From NCBI RefSeq assembly GCF_024721155.1, contig NZ_JAHVAP010000011.1, forward strand, positions 113,187 through 177,186: a stretch of 64,000 nucleotides of DNA. The letters run 5' to 3'. Positions 8,672 to 19,100 of the stretch are shown in pieces; the stretch's first letter is position 1, and each line of letters begins with the position of its first letter. The translations under genes were made by a program, and so were the position numbers. Origin of the DNA: Mucilaginibacter phenanthrenivorans (lineage in GTDB: Bacteria > Bacteroidota > Bacteroidia > Sphingobacteriales > Sphingobacteriaceae). The notes below the pieces were generated by a model that had not been told where the DNA came from, did not search any database, and saw only the letters and a program-made list of their open reading frames with translations.

Positions 8672-10282
8672 TTAATTATACCGATCCTTTCGCTGTGGAT
8701 CCTCAAGAAACCACGATACAAAGATCTTTTGCTCTGTACGAACAGAGTGAATAGGTGCAGCTGTTTTTAGGTACCTGTCATCGTAGTATATAAAATGCTC
8801 AAAACCAAGACTAATATTATCAAAAACCCGAACGGTTACTCTCGGCTTTAAAATGCTTACATGATTATTCCCTGCTGCCCCAACATAAGTGTGCAGCAAA
8901 AAGTAATAGTAAACAAACGATGCACTTGCATACTTGCCAAAGTTCACAGTGCTTTCGACCTTAGCTTCTAACCCGTCGTTATACGTATAATCCCTCACCT
9001 GCGAAGTATCGGGGCCGAAACGGGTACTGTTGCCCGCTAAAGGGACAAGCGCAAAATGCGCGTTGGTATAAATATTTATATTTTTGGTGATCGGGTACTT
9101 GGTAAAGATTCCACCACCAAGTCCTATTGCTCCCAGTTCGAATGTTCTGTTATCCCAGTAATCATCATACTGAAATGCGCCGTATAACAGCGACAGCTTG
9201 CCAATTTTGGTGTTATCGCCAATCAAATAGCCATATCCGGTTAAATTATCAAGCAGCTTTCTACCCGAGCCAAAACTAAACTCGGTACGCAGCCTGAAAA
9301 AATCAAAAGGTTTACGGTAGATATCTTCAAAAGGATTACCATAGTCTAATTGCACGTTTAACAACATTTCTGTTGGACCAGACCCGAAGGCAGATTTGTA
9401 ATTATTGATTTTATGAATACCGGCAAACAGGGTTATATTCAGCGGTTCCTTTTGATAAACCTCGGTGGTGGTATGCCTGAACGATTTTCCCTGCAGCAAG
9501 CGATTAAGTCCTCTTACCGGGTCGACAAGTCCGGCAGTTAATTCACGAAAGAAGCGGTTAGCGCCCCGTGCCCTGTCGTCTAAAATATTCGAACTTAGGC
9601 GATAGAAGATCTCTCCTAAAAAAGCGCCGTTTACAGGCGTGTTGATCACGTCGTTGTACGAGGGCCGGGTAGTTTCACCAAAATACTCCCATATCAAACT
9701 CCCCCCAACGGCAAAAGGCACAGATTGCAGGTAGCTATACCCCTGCGACCGCGCTGCATTAAAATACATAGAACCAGTGTAAGGGTGCCCGATGAAGTTG
9801 ATGCCAAACCTGTCTGAATCCCACTCCCACCCTTTATTAAAATTGTAGTTCCAGGTTGATGGGCCCACGTGCGAAAAGTCTTCGCCGAGAAGCCTGTCTA
9901 ATCCGTTTGTAAATACGTTGATGCCTAATACCTCAACTGCTGGCTTCCATATAGGATATTTCTTATTATACCTGATATCATCATTTAAAAGATCGCCATA
10001 CTTATTGCGCAGCGTTGTATCTATCAGCGGATTTTTTTTGGGTTGGCTGCCTCCTGTTGAATCTGATAACTGCTGTACTTTAGCAGCTTTAATTTGTTTT
10101 AGTTGTTGATTGGGATCGCCTTTTCCGGGCTTTATGGTGTCAATTGGCGTAACCTGCGCAAAAACGTGCGTTGACGTGATCAGCAGGAAACAAAAAAACA
10201 GGATTTTTTTACTTTTCCTACCAGTCAATACGGTCGACAAAATAATGGCCAATGTCGAAAACAGGAAGTATAAATTCATCAT
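8672..10282 (-). CDS. DUF3943 domain protein, probable outer-membrane beta-barrel
   Basis: 536 residues. After a signal region (ILFFCFLLITSTHVFAQ, cut near residue 43) comes a low-complexity stretch and then the DUF3943 core (about 115-260) with NVFTNGLDRLLG, FIGHPYTGSMYFNAARSQGY and WEYFGETTRPSYND. The remainder alternates hydrophobic and polar residues as in a beta-barrel. The start has an extra hydrophobic segment (LYFLFSTLAIILSTVL) before the signal peptide; a later non-ATG start is possible. Function of the family is not known. Convergent with the oxygenase, 12 bases apart. Confidence 0.85.
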   Translation of the reverse strand: MMNLYFLFSTLAIILSTVLTGRKSKKILFFCFLLITSTHVFAQVTPIDTIKPGKGDPNQQLKQIKAAKVQQLSDSTGGSQPKKNPLIDTTLRNKYGDLLNDDIRYNKKYPIWKPAVEVLGINVFTNGLDRLLGEDFSHVGPSTWNYNFNKGWEWDSDRFGINFIGHPYTGSMYFNAARSQGYSYLQSVPFAVGGSLIWEYFGETTRPSYNDVINTPVNGAFLGEIFYRLSSNILDDRARGANRFFRELTAGLVDPVRGLNRLLQGKSFRHTTTEVYQKEPLNITLFAGIHKINNYKSAFGSGPTEMLLNVQLDYGNPFEDIYRKPFDFFRLRTEFSFGSGRKLLDNLTGYGYLIGDNTKIGKLSLLYGAFQYDDYWDNRTFELGAIGLGGGIFTKYPITKNINIYTNAHFALVPLAGNSTRFGPDTSQVRDYTYNDGLEAKVESTVNFGKYASASFVYYYFLLHTYVGAAGNNHVSILKPRVTVRVFDNISLGFEHFIYYDDRYLKTAAPIHSVRTEQKIFVSWFLEDPQRKDRYN

Positions 10283-10383
10283 AGTATAACATAAATGTTA
10301 TGCTATAACTCCCAATAAATCAAACTGTTTGCATTGTGGAAAGAAAAGTAACTTTCTTATTACAATAAATTAATATAAATCAT

Positions 10384-11160
10384 TTAGAATATGCTCCTGT
10401 TGGCGCCGCCATCAACCTGTATGGTTGTGCCGCTGATATACGCGGCTTGCTCCGATGCAAGGAATGTAACCAAAGCAGCCAACTCCTCAGGCTTACCTAT
10501 GCGGCCTAACGGGATGTTCTTTGCTTTTTCCTTTAATGCCTGTTCGGGGTCTGCATCTTGCGGCAAGGTATGCTTCAACCTGTCAGTTAAGATCATGCCG
10601 GGGGCAACATTATTTACGGTGATATTATACGGTCCAAATTCATCGGCCATCAGCTTGGCCATGCCAACAACGCCCATCCGCATACTGGTTGACAATACTG
10701 AGTTACCCAGCACCGCCTTTACTGATCCGCTAATGATATTAATGATGCGGCCGCTGCCAGTCTTTTGCATATGTGGCAATACCAGTCTGCTGGTACGGGC
10801 AACGCTCAGCAGGTTAAGCTCAAAAGCTTTTTGCCATGCATCATCATCAAAATTCTCGAATTTGTTAAATGGCGGCCCTCCTGCGTTGTTTAACAAAATA
10901 TCTATCCGTCCAAACTTTTCGGCAGCCTGTTCAATAAAGTGTTTGATCTCGTCACCGTTTGACACATCAACAGGAATAGCGATCACTTCGTTACCGGTGA
11001 TCCGCTGAATGTCATAAGCTGTTTTCGCAAGTTCAGCCTCATCACGCGAGCCGATAATAACCTTCGCCCCCTCAGCAGATAATGAGGTTGCTATTGCCTT
11101 GCCCAGGCCTTTACTGGCGGCTAATACAATGGCTACTTTATTGGTGAGTTTTAAGTCCAT
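10384..11160 (-). CDS. Atypical short-chain dehydrogenase/reductase (no YxxxK)
   Basis: 258 residues, Rossmann SDR. It has the nucleotide-binding glycine motif (ASKGLGKA), the NNAG motif and the structural Ser in NIISGS. Where classical SDRs have Y-x-x-x-K this protein reads VLSTSMRMGVVGM, so both catalytic Tyr and Lys are absent. The C-terminal PGMILTDR and DGG regions are normal. It resembles SDRs annotated as 3-oxoacyl-ACP reductase with an S-x-x-R-x-G variant. The activity is uncertain. It lies 102 bases downstream of DUF3943 upstream sequence and is not clearly in an operon. Confidence 0.85.
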   Translation of the reverse strand: MDLKLTNKVAIVLAASKGLGKAIATSLSAEGAKVIIGSRDEAELAKTAYDIQRITGNEVIAIPVDVSNGDEIKHFIEQAAEKFGRIDILLNNAGGPPFNKFENFDDDAWQKAFELNLLSVARTSRLVLPHMQKTGSGRIINIISGSVKAVLGNSVLSTSMRMGVVGMAKLMADEFGPYNITVNNVAPGMILTDRLKHTLPQDADPEQALKEKAKNIPLGRIGKPEELAALVTFLASEQAAYISGTTIQVDGGANRSIF

Positions 11161-11161
11161 A

Positions 11162-11206
11162 TTAGTTGGTTAAGTTGGATTGGGTTAGATTAGGTTGATT
11201 GAGTTA
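11162..11206. repeat. Degenerate stutter tract, AGTTGGATTRGGTT type
   Basis: Variants of the words GTTGGATT and GGTTGATT recur four times. An inverted cousin follows at 11260-11300 (AACTTAATCAACC), and a reverse-complement copy lies at 41984-42018. Located between the SDR and MMPL genes. Confidence 0.55.
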
Positions 11207-11285
11207 AATTGTATCAATAAAAAGTTTTAAGGTCTTAATAAGTTTTAAATTATTTCAAACTTAATCAACCACTCTCTAAATCAAC

Positions 11286-13601
11286 TTACTCAACCTTCTT
11301 CTTCAACTCCCTCTTCTCTATACTCAGCAAAAACGCAGGTAGCAAAGTAAGGTTGCTGATCATCGACACCAATAACGTAACAGAAAGCAAAATGCCCAGC
11401 GCTTGTGTACCGCCAAATGTTGATGCAGCAAATACACCGAACCCAAAAAACAATATGGTAGCAATATAGATCATACTAACACCCGTTTCGCGGATGGTAT
11501 CTGATACAATAGCCGAGATACTTTTTTTAGTACTTTTCAATTCCTGCCTGTAGCGGGTTATAAAGTAAATGGTTTGGTCGGAAGATATCCCCATGGCTAT
11601 GCTAAAAATCAGGATGCTGGATGGTTTAAGCGGGATGCCAAAGAAACCCATTATACCTGCGGTAATAACCAGCGGGATAAGGTTTGGCAGTAATGATACA
11701 GCGATCATTTTCACCCCCCGGAACAGAATCCACATGATGATAGCTATCAAAACTATTGCCCAGGCGAGGCTCTCGTACAGGTTTTTCACCATATAGTTAG
11801 CCCCTTTTATAAATATTATGCTCGATCCGGTTAGCTCAACGTGGTATTTCGTAGGGTTGAATATCGAATCGATGCCTGGCTGCAGATCAACAAGCACCTT
11901 GTTCATTTTGGCTGAGCCGATATCCACCATTTCAAAAGTCACCCTTGTAAAGCGGCGGGTACTGTCGAGATAGCTTTTCAGCATATCGGTGCTCTTGCCC
12001 GAGTTACCCGCATATCCTAAAATAAAACCCTGCTCCATACCGCTTGGCAGGCGGTAATACTCCGGGTTGCCGCCGTAAAATGATTGGGTTAAGAACTTCA
12101 ATCCTTGCGTTAACGATAACGACCTGCTAAACTCCGGCTTGGACGAGATCAGTTTTTCAAGCCTTTCAACCTTACGGATGACAGCATTATTCATTACTCC
12201 ATTCTTGCGTTTAGTGTCGATGCTTACCTCCAACGGCAACACGCCTTTAAAGTTGGCCTCAAAAAAGCGCAGATCGGTAAGTGTATTATTTGATTTGGGC
12301 AGATCATCAACAACATAGCTGTTAACGTTTATCCTGGTAACACCATACGTGCATATAATTACAAGTATTATGGTCACGGTATAAATTGCCTTGCGGTGGT
12401 TATGAACCAGGTGATCCATAATTGTTAAGATGGCGCGGATAAACTTGCGGTCCTTTATCTTATCCTGGCGTGCTTTAGGGTTCGGCAGATAACTGAAGAT
12501 AATTGGCACTAAAATAAGGCTTAGTGCAAAAGTCACCATAATGCTGGTTGATGCTACCAGCCCGAATTGTACCAACAGTTCGCTATTGGTAAGGCACAGT
12601 ACTGCGAAACCAATTGCTGTAGTAACATTGGCGATAAAAGTGGTGATGCCAGCCTTTGCTATCGTAGTATGCAGGGCCTGCATTTTATTGCCTGTAATAC
12701 CATACTCGTAATAGTATTTATTGAGTATGAACACACTATTCGGCACCCCAATAATTACTACCAGCGATGGCATGATGCCTGTGAGGATGGTGATTTCATA
12801 ATGCATCAGCACCAGGATGCCCATGCTGAAGGTAACGCCAAGCAATACCACTACTGCCGGGAAGAACACAGCATAAAATGAGCGGAATATCAGGGTAAGA
12901 ATGGTCAGTGTAATTAACAATGACAGGCCAAGGAAAAGCACAAACTCGTTCTTGATCAGGTCGCCGGCTACAGTTCTGATCAGCGGCAAACCAGAATAGT
13001 GCATCCGGATGTTATGTTTTTGCTCAAATTCCTTACCATCCTTTAATATGGCATTCAGAATAGGCACGCGCTTAGGCGTATTTATTATCTTACCGTCAAA
13101 GCTGATCGCCATCAGGGTTGATTGGCCGTCCTCGCTTAAAACAAGCCCCTTATAAAATGGCAGGGAGTTGAATTTTTGTTTGATGCTATCAGCAGCTTTA
13201 TCAGTGGCTAGTAAGCCAGGTGTCAGCGGTTTTAATACATATTTATGTTGAAGCGTATCCTTGGTGATATTGTAAACGTTGGCAACAGATACAACGCCGT
13301 TAATGCCCTTAATGCCTTTTACATGGCAGGCAATTTTATACCAATCGTTAAAAACATCCTTATCAAATATTTTGGGCGATTTAAAGCCGATCACCATGGT
13401 ATTGGCATCCTGCCCAAACAGACCTTTGAACTGCATATACCTGATGTAGGCCGAATCGGTTACCGGCAGCACCTTGCCGCCGTTAAAGGTTATTTTTACC
13501 TTGCTTGCCTGGTAACCCATAAAAACGCTGCCTAGGATAATAAGCAGCAGCACGGGTAACCTTTTTTTTAAAATAAAATCAGCAAGCTTGTTCCACGTCA
13601 T
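11286..13601 (-). CDS. MMPL/RND-family exporter
   Basis: 771 residues with the RND two-fold layout: one N-terminal helix (about 14-30), a periplasmic domain, five helices (about 220-370), a second helix start near 400, another periplasmic domain and five C-terminal helices (about 620-765). The segments GIMPSLVVIIGVPNSVFILN and SSILIFSIAMGISSDQTIYF are the helix-4/10 equivalents of the HAE3/MMPL subgroup. Such proteins export lipids, hopanoids or other hydrophobic molecules. There is no adaptor or outer-membrane partner nearby, fitting the stand-alone subgroup. The substrate is not predictable. Confidence 0.9.
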   Translation of the reverse strand: MTWNKLADFILKKRLPVLLLIILGSVFMGYQASKVKITFNGGKVLPVTDSAYIRYMQFKGLFGQDANTMVIGFKSPKIFDKDVFNDWYKIACHVKGIKGINGVVSVANVYNITKDTLQHKYVLKPLTPGLLATDKAADSIKQKFNSLPFYKGLVLSEDGQSTLMAISFDGKIINTPKRVPILNAILKDGKEFEQKHNIRMHYSGLPLIRTVAGDLIKNEFVLFLGLSLLITLTILTLIFRSFYAVFFPAVVVLLGVTFSMGILVLMHYEITILTGIMPSLVVIIGVPNSVFILNKYYYEYGITGNKMQALHTTIAKAGITTFIANVTTAIGFAVLCLTNSELLVQFGLVASTSIMVTFALSLILVPIIFSYLPNPKARQDKIKDRKFIRAILTIMDHLVHNHRKAIYTVTIILVIICTYGVTRINVNSYVVDDLPKSNNTLTDLRFFEANFKGVLPLEVSIDTKRKNGVMNNAVIRKVERLEKLISSKPEFSRSLSLTQGLKFLTQSFYGGNPEYYRLPSGMEQGFILGYAGNSGKSTDMLKSYLDSTRRFTRVTFEMVDIGSAKMNKVLVDLQPGIDSIFNPTKYHVELTGSSIIFIKGANYMVKNLYESLAWAIVLIAIIMWILFRGVKMIAVSLLPNLIPLVITAGIMGFFGIPLKPSSILIFSIAMGISSDQTIYFITRYRQELKSTKKSISAIVSDTIRETGVSMIYIATILFFGFGVFAASTFGGTQALGILLSVTLLVSMISNLTLLPAFLLSIEKRELKKKVE

Positions 13602-13660
13602 ATATTGAAGTAAATTTTTCGGGTGGGCAAAACTACGAGATTATGTGCAAATTTGTTGTT

Positions 13661-13730
13661 CGAATTTAAAGATGTGAAAATTTGATGATTACGCGATCTA
13701 TAAATCCAGTAATTTAACGATTTGAATATC
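13661..13730. repeat. Degenerate stutter tract, GATGTGAAAATTTGATGATT type
   Basis: The words GATGTGAAAA, TTTGATGATT and GATTTGAATATC repeat with small changes across the divergent region between the MMPL and kinase genes. Confidence 0.45.
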
Positions 13731-13741
13731 AACATTTATAC

Positions 13742-14110
13742 ATGAAAAAATTAATCCACAGTTTTGGTTACGCATTTAAGGGGGTGGCTTACGCTACCAC
13801 AAGTCAGCTCAATTTCAGAATTCATTTGTTTGCAACTGCAATAGCTTTATTGCTGGGCTGGTTTCTGCACATCAACACCGGCGAATGGCAATGGCTGATG
13901 CTTTGTATCACCATAGTGCTGGTTACCGAGATCTTTAATACGATGATAGAAACACTGGTTGACCTGGTGTCTCCCGGTTATAATGAGAAAGCGGGCCGGA
14001 TTAAGGATATGGCTGCAGGTGCCGTAGTGATAGCTGCCGCATTTGCGCTCATAACTGGCATCATTATTTTTTTACCCAAGATATTATTATTGATAAATCA
14101 TGCTGCATAA
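13742..14110 (+). CDS. dgkA: Diacylglycerol / undecaprenol kinase, DgkA family
   Basis: 122 residues, small integral membrane kinase with three helices. The DgkA core reads EIFNTMIETLVDLV, then Y-x-x-K-A-G-R-I-K-D-M-A-A-G-A-V, carrying the conserved Glu, Asn, Asp and Lys that bind ATP-Mg. Gram-positive and Bacteroidota relatives phosphorylate undecaprenol for cell-wall recycling; the E. coli enzyme uses diacylglycerol. The last 11 bases overlap the recO start, indicating translational coupling. Confidence 0.9.
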   Translation: MKKLIHSFGYAFKGVAYATTSQLNFRIHLFATAIALLLGWFLHINTGEWQWLMLCITIVLVTEIFNTMIETLVDLVSPGYNEKAGRIKDMAAGAVVIAAAFALITGIIIFLPKILLLINHAA

Positions 14111-14825
14111 AACCCGCGGCATAGTATTCAAAACCACCGACTATGGAGAAAGCAGCGTAGTGGTACAGGTTTTTACCGAGAAATTCGGGCTGCAATCATA
14201 CATGGTCAACGGGGCAAAAAAACCAAAAGCCAAAATAGCCCGCAATATGCTGCAGCCGCTGCATTTGTTGGATATGGTGGTTTATCACAAGGAGGCAGGC
14301 AATGTGCAGCGGATAAAAGAGCTTAAGAACTCCCCCCTTTTACAAACCATCCCTTATGATGTAATTAAAAGCAGCCTGGCAATGTTCCTGAATGAGGTTT
14401 TATACAAAGCGGTTAAACAGCAAAGCCCTGATGAAAATTTATTCGATTTTGTTTTTAGTGCGATAGAATGGCTGGATCATCAAACAGAAGGGATCGCAAA
14501 CTTTCACCTGCTGTTTTTAATCCGGTTGAGCCGCTACCTGGGTTTTTACCCGGACAGGTATCTTGCTGGCGAGGCAGACTATTTTGACCTGAAGAATGGC
14601 ACTTTCCACAGGTACAAGCCCGACAGTATTTTATACCTTTCTCCTCCGCATACACAAAACTTCACTACTTTGTTGCAAAGCAATTTTGAGAATATCATTA
14701 ATGTTAAGCTAAACAATGATGAACGCAGGTATTTAATCAGCAAGCTATTGGAGTATTATGCTTTACATATTGAAGGCTTTGGAAATATCCGTTCACATGA
14801 GGTGTTGGAAGAGGTGCTGGGGTAA
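14100..14825 (+). CDS. recO: DNA repair protein RecO
   Basis: 241 residues. N-terminal OB fold (about 1-80) starting HKTRGIVFKTTDYGESS, a RecO hallmark, then a helical C-terminal domain. It loads RecA onto SSB-coated gaps together with RecR. The zinc-finger cysteines found in some RecO proteins are absent, as is common in this phylum. Co-transcribed with the DgkA-like kinase through an 11-base overlap. Confidence 0.93.
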   Translation: MLHKTRGIVFKTTDYGESSVVVQVFTEKFGLQSYMVNGAKKPKAKIARNMLQPLHLLDMVVYHKEAGNVQRIKELKNSPLLQTIPYDVIKSSLAMFLNEVLYKAVKQQSPDENLFDFVFSAIEWLDHQTEGIANFHLLFLIRLSRYLGFYPDRYLAGEADYFDLKNGTFHRYKPDSILYLSPPHTQNFTTLLQSNFENIINVKLNNDERRYLISKLLEYYALHIEGFGNIRSHEVLEEVLG

Positions 14826-14867
14826 GTTAATGAACTGCTAATTTCAGGTCAATATCTCTTAAAAACT

Positions 14868-14965
14868 TTGTCATTGCGAACGAGGAACAAGTGAAGCAAC
14901 CTCGTCGCCTTGCATCTTCGCCCTGTATAGCTACGAGGTTGCCGCGCTGTCGCTCGCAATGACAA
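14868..14965. repeat. REP-like palindromic repeat, copy A
   Basis: A 98-base element starts TTGTCATTGCGA and ends with its inverted form TCGCAATGACAA. Inner arms CAACCTCGT and ACGAGGTTG also pair. It sits between convergent recO and the efflux adaptor and is long enough to act as a two-way terminator. Related copies: 23235-23346 and 54779-54904. Confidence 0.85.
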
Positions 14966-14981
14966 ATTATTTATTTAATGG

Positions 14982-16103
14982 TTAATACTTCACATTCGAT
15001 CCATCCCTGATCTCATCCGATGCTTGTTTAACCACCTGGTCGCCGGGTTTCAGATCGCCGGAAACTTCAATTTTACCGTTGGCTTCAATACCTTTTTTTA
15101 CGTCAACCCATTGAGCTTTATGATCCACTATCTTTATAACAAAAACCTTTTCAGTGGAAGTTACTACAGCAGTTTTTGGCAGGATGATGGTACTGTCGCG
15201 AGATGGAAGCGGAACATTCACATCGGCATACATGTGCGGTAATAATTTTTTATCCTTGTTATAAACGTCCATTTCCAAACGCTCTGAACGTAATTTCTCG
15301 TCAAGAGCACCTGCAAGGCGTTGAATCTTAGCAGTAAATTTCTGAGTTCCCAATGCCTGGACGGTAAAGTTCACTTCGTTTTTGTTGGTTAAGCCACCTG
15401 TATAATTTTCAGGGACTGATACCACCAAACGTAACCTTGTCTGGTCTTGTAAAACAAATAGCGGATCAGTTCCCTTGCCGCCCGGACCAACATAAGCGCC
15501 CAAATTTACATTACGGGCAGTTATAACGCCATCAAACGGTGCCCTGATCTCCAAATAAGCTACGCTTGCACCAACTTCCTTGTAAGCCGATTTTGCAGCT
15601 TCCACATTTGCAAAGTCTGAATTCTTTTTGGCTTCAGCTTGTTCCAGGTCGTTTTGTGAAACAGTACCTGGAGTTTTGCTGGTGCTTAGCAAACGGTCGT
15701 AAGTTGCCTTACTGGCGAAATAAATAGCCTGTTGCTGTTGAATACGTGACTGTGCACCTGCCAACTGCGAATTGATCTCGGGTGCTTCCAGCGTAGCCAA
15801 TAACTGGCCCGCGTGTACCTGCGAGCCGATATCAACCAATAGCTTTTTAACGTAGCTGTTCACCTTTGCATAAAGGTCAACCTGCTGATACGGCAGCAAC
15901 TCGCCGGGAACGGCAATGGTTGAACTGATTTTCCCCTTTTCAACAGGTACAGGCACAACGGTCGGTGTTTCAACAGCGTCAACCTGAGCTACGGTTTGCG
16001 CCTGCTCTTCCTGCTGCTTTTTATCGGGCCCGCATGAGCTCAATAACGCAGCGCTTATAAATAGGCCGGTTAAGGCTCTCAGTGTATTCTTTTTATTATT
16101 CAT
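14982..16103 (-). CDS. RND efflux periplasmic adaptor (membrane fusion protein)
   Basis: 373 residues, lipoprotein signal with lipobox LLSSC. A barrel-sandwich (lipoyl) half begins at about 60 (VDLYAKVNSYVKKLLVDIGS), then a helical hairpin (about 100-160), the second lipoyl half (YLEIRAPFDGVITARNVNLG) and a beta-barrel domain. It bridges the inner-membrane permease and the TolC channel. I use ATG 16103, which gives the lipoprotein signal directly and overlaps the permease stop by 8 bases; ATG 16121 is possible but puts six extra residues ahead of the signal. Last gene of the three-gene operon. Confidence 0.93.
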   Translation of the reverse strand: MNNKKNTLRALTGLFISAALLSSCGPDKKQQEEQAQTVAQVDAVETPTVVPVPVEKGKISSTIAVPGELLPYQQVDLYAKVNSYVKKLLVDIGSQVHAGQLLATLEAPEINSQLAGAQSRIQQQQAIYFASKATYDRLLSTSKTPGTVSQNDLEQAEAKKNSDFANVEAAKSAYKEVGASVAYLEIRAPFDGVITARNVNLGAYVGPGGKGTDPLFVLQDQTRLRLVVSVPENYTGGLTNKNEVNFTVQALGTQKFTAKIQRLAGALDEKLRSERLEMDVYNKDKKLLPHMYADVNVPLPSRDSTIILPKTAVVTSTEKVFVIKIVDHKAQWVDVKKGIEANGKIEVSGDLKPGDQVVKQASDEIRDGSNVKY

Positions 16104-19100
16104 GGTGATGCAAAGGGACATAAAATTTACTTTCTTTATCTTCAGGGTCTAACGAAACAGATTCAGTTGATGCATTGCCTTGTACCCAGGCAAATACAAG
16201 TGGTAATATTAGCAAGGCTGCAAAGGTTGAAGCAAACAAACCACCGATAACCGCTCGGCCTAGCGGAGAGGTTTGATCACCGCCCTCGCCAAGGCCCGAT
16301 GCCATTGGGATCATACCTACAATCATGGCCAAACTGGTCATCAGGATAGGACGCAATCGCAGCGCAACCGCCTCACGAGCCGATTGCAGTGCATTGCCGT
16401 TATGCTTTCTCAATTCTTCGGCATTGGTAACTAACAGCACCGCGTTGGAGATGGACACGCCCACTGACATGATCATCCCCATGTATGATTGCAGGTTGAG
16501 CGTAGCACCGGTTAATTTAACCAACATCAACGAACCGAACAACACAGCCGGCACAGTTGACAATACGACCAATGAAACTTTAAACGACTGGAAGTTAGCT
16601 GCCAGCATTAAAAAGATCACCAAAATAGCTACTATCAAACCTGTCTGCAGGCTATCGAGTGTATCAGTTAATGTAAGGCCCATACCATGCAGTTCTACTG
16701 TTAAACCACGTGGCAATTTACCTAAAGACGCTATTGCTTTGTTAACATCGTCGGTTGCGGTACCCAAATCCTTTTTGTTGATGTTAGCCGTTACTGATAA
16801 TGTTGGCACAGCGCCAATATCATCATTCTCGCCGTACGTAAATCCCTTTTTGATGTCAGCAACATCACCCAATACCGGGCGCGGCTGATTTGCCAATACC
16901 GGGATCTGGCGAATATCATCAATGCTTGACATTTGATACTCGGGAATCTGTACCTGTACCAAATAGCTCAGGTTAGGTTTTTCGTCGATCCAGTTGTTTT
17001 TTTCGGTAAAACGGGATGATGATGTGGAGGCCGTTAACGTACGTGAGATATCATTGATGCTTACGCCCAACTCTGCCGCACGTACTCTATTGATGTTAAT
17101 ATCGATAGTAGGATATTTGTATGATTGTGCAATCTGTACATCCCGCAGGTAGTCAATCTTATTAAGTTTTGCCACAATTTTGTTAGCATACTCAACATTT
17201 TGTAGTTTGTTTTTACCGATCAACGCCACCTCGATAGGTGTAGGTGAACCCTGGCTTAAAATCTTATCGGTAAGCTCAATCGGTTCAAACGAAATCTGCA
17301 TATCAGGCAGTGCCTTTTTCATAGCTTTCCTGAAACGTTCCTTCAAATCATCAAGGTTTTCCTTATAGCTTTCTACCAAACTCACCTGCATAACTGATTC
17401 CTGCGGACCAGCCATAAACATATAAATCGGGTTTGTAGAGAACGACGAAGGGTGTGTACCCACCACCGTTGAGGTGATCTCGATGTTATTCTTACCTACT
17501 AAATTCTGTAATACTTTTAGGGCTTTAATGGTGCTTTCTTCGGTACGTTCAAGCCGCGTACCATCTGCACCGCGCAGCCTCACCTGGAAAGAACCTGAGT
17601 TAACCTTTGGTAACACGTCACGCCCTATCACGTTAAATAACAGGAACGCCAGGCCGAAGGCACCGATCACGTATACGATTACGATCAACTTGCGGGCCGG
17701 GATCATCCTGTCTATTAAAGCCAGGTAGCGTATCCTGAACTTGTCGAACCCGGTAAGTTTGTGGCCGTTTTGTTTAGTAGCATTTTTAATGGCAAGTTCT
17801 TTTTGCTGCCATGGCTCACCCTCGTCTTCCAATGCAAAACCATCCTTGTGGCTGTGATCTTCATGCTTGTTTACCATTATCCAGTTTGCCATTATCGGCA
17901 CAAAGGTTTGGGCCAGCAAGTAAGAAATGATCATTGAAAAGCCAATAGCCAATGACAATGGCAGGAACAATGCTCCGGGAATGCCCGTCATAGTAAAGGC
18001 CGGTGCAAACACCGCCAGGATACAAAACAGGATGAGCAATTTAGGAAAGGCAATCTCCTTACAGGCATCCCATATAGCCAACGCCTTAGGCTTGCCCATA
18101 TCAAAGTGCTGGTGAATATTTTCAATGGTTACCGTGGACTCATCGACCAAAATCCCGATAGCCAGCGAAAGTCCGCTCAGCGTCATGATATTGATAGTTT
18201 GATGAAACAGGTAAAGGAAACCAACTGCTGAGATAACACAGGTAGGGATAGTTAATATTACAATCAGCGCACCACGTCTATCGCCTAAAAACAGCAATAC
18301 CATTAAACCGGTAAGTACAGCACCAATGGCACCTTCTTCGGCCAGACTCTTTACGGCATTTATTACATATACCGATTGGTCAAATACAAACGAAAGCTTA
18401 ACATCCGGCGGCACCAGTGCCTGGAATCTTGGTAATGCCTTTTTAAGATTCTGTACCACATCCCATGTAGAAGCCGATGCAGCCTTTGTTATGGGCAGAT
18501 AAACCGAGCGCTTACCGTTTATCAGCGCATAGCCATTGGTGATATCCGCACCGTCTTCAACGGTTGCCACATCGTGTAAAAACACAGTTTGTACACCATT
18601 TTTAAATAGAGGGATATTGCCAAAATCCGGAATTTGCTTGATAGTGGTGTTTGCAGGGGTCAAGTAGTTAAGATTTCCAATACGAACGTTACCGGCCGGT
18701 GTATTCTGGTTGTTATCGCGCAAGGCCTGTACAATCTGGTCTGGCGTTAAGTTGTGTGATCGTAATAGTTCCGGATCAACCTTAATAACAACCGTACGCT
18801 GGTTACCACCAAAGGGAGCCGGAGCAACAAGGCCCGGTACCGATGTAAAGGACGAGCGTACATAAACCAGCGCAAAATCAAGCAATTCATTATTTGAACG
18901 AGTCGGACTACTCAGTACCAACTGGCCTACCGGTAAGGTCGACGCGTCAAATCTTAAGATAAACGGGGGCTGCGATCCTTGCGGGAAACCAGCCTGGGCA
19001 CGGTTGGTATAACTCGTGACCTCCGCCGCGGCTTGGGCCATGTTCGTACCCTCGTAAAATGTTACTTTTATTAATGTTAAGCCCTGGATGTTTTTTGTTT

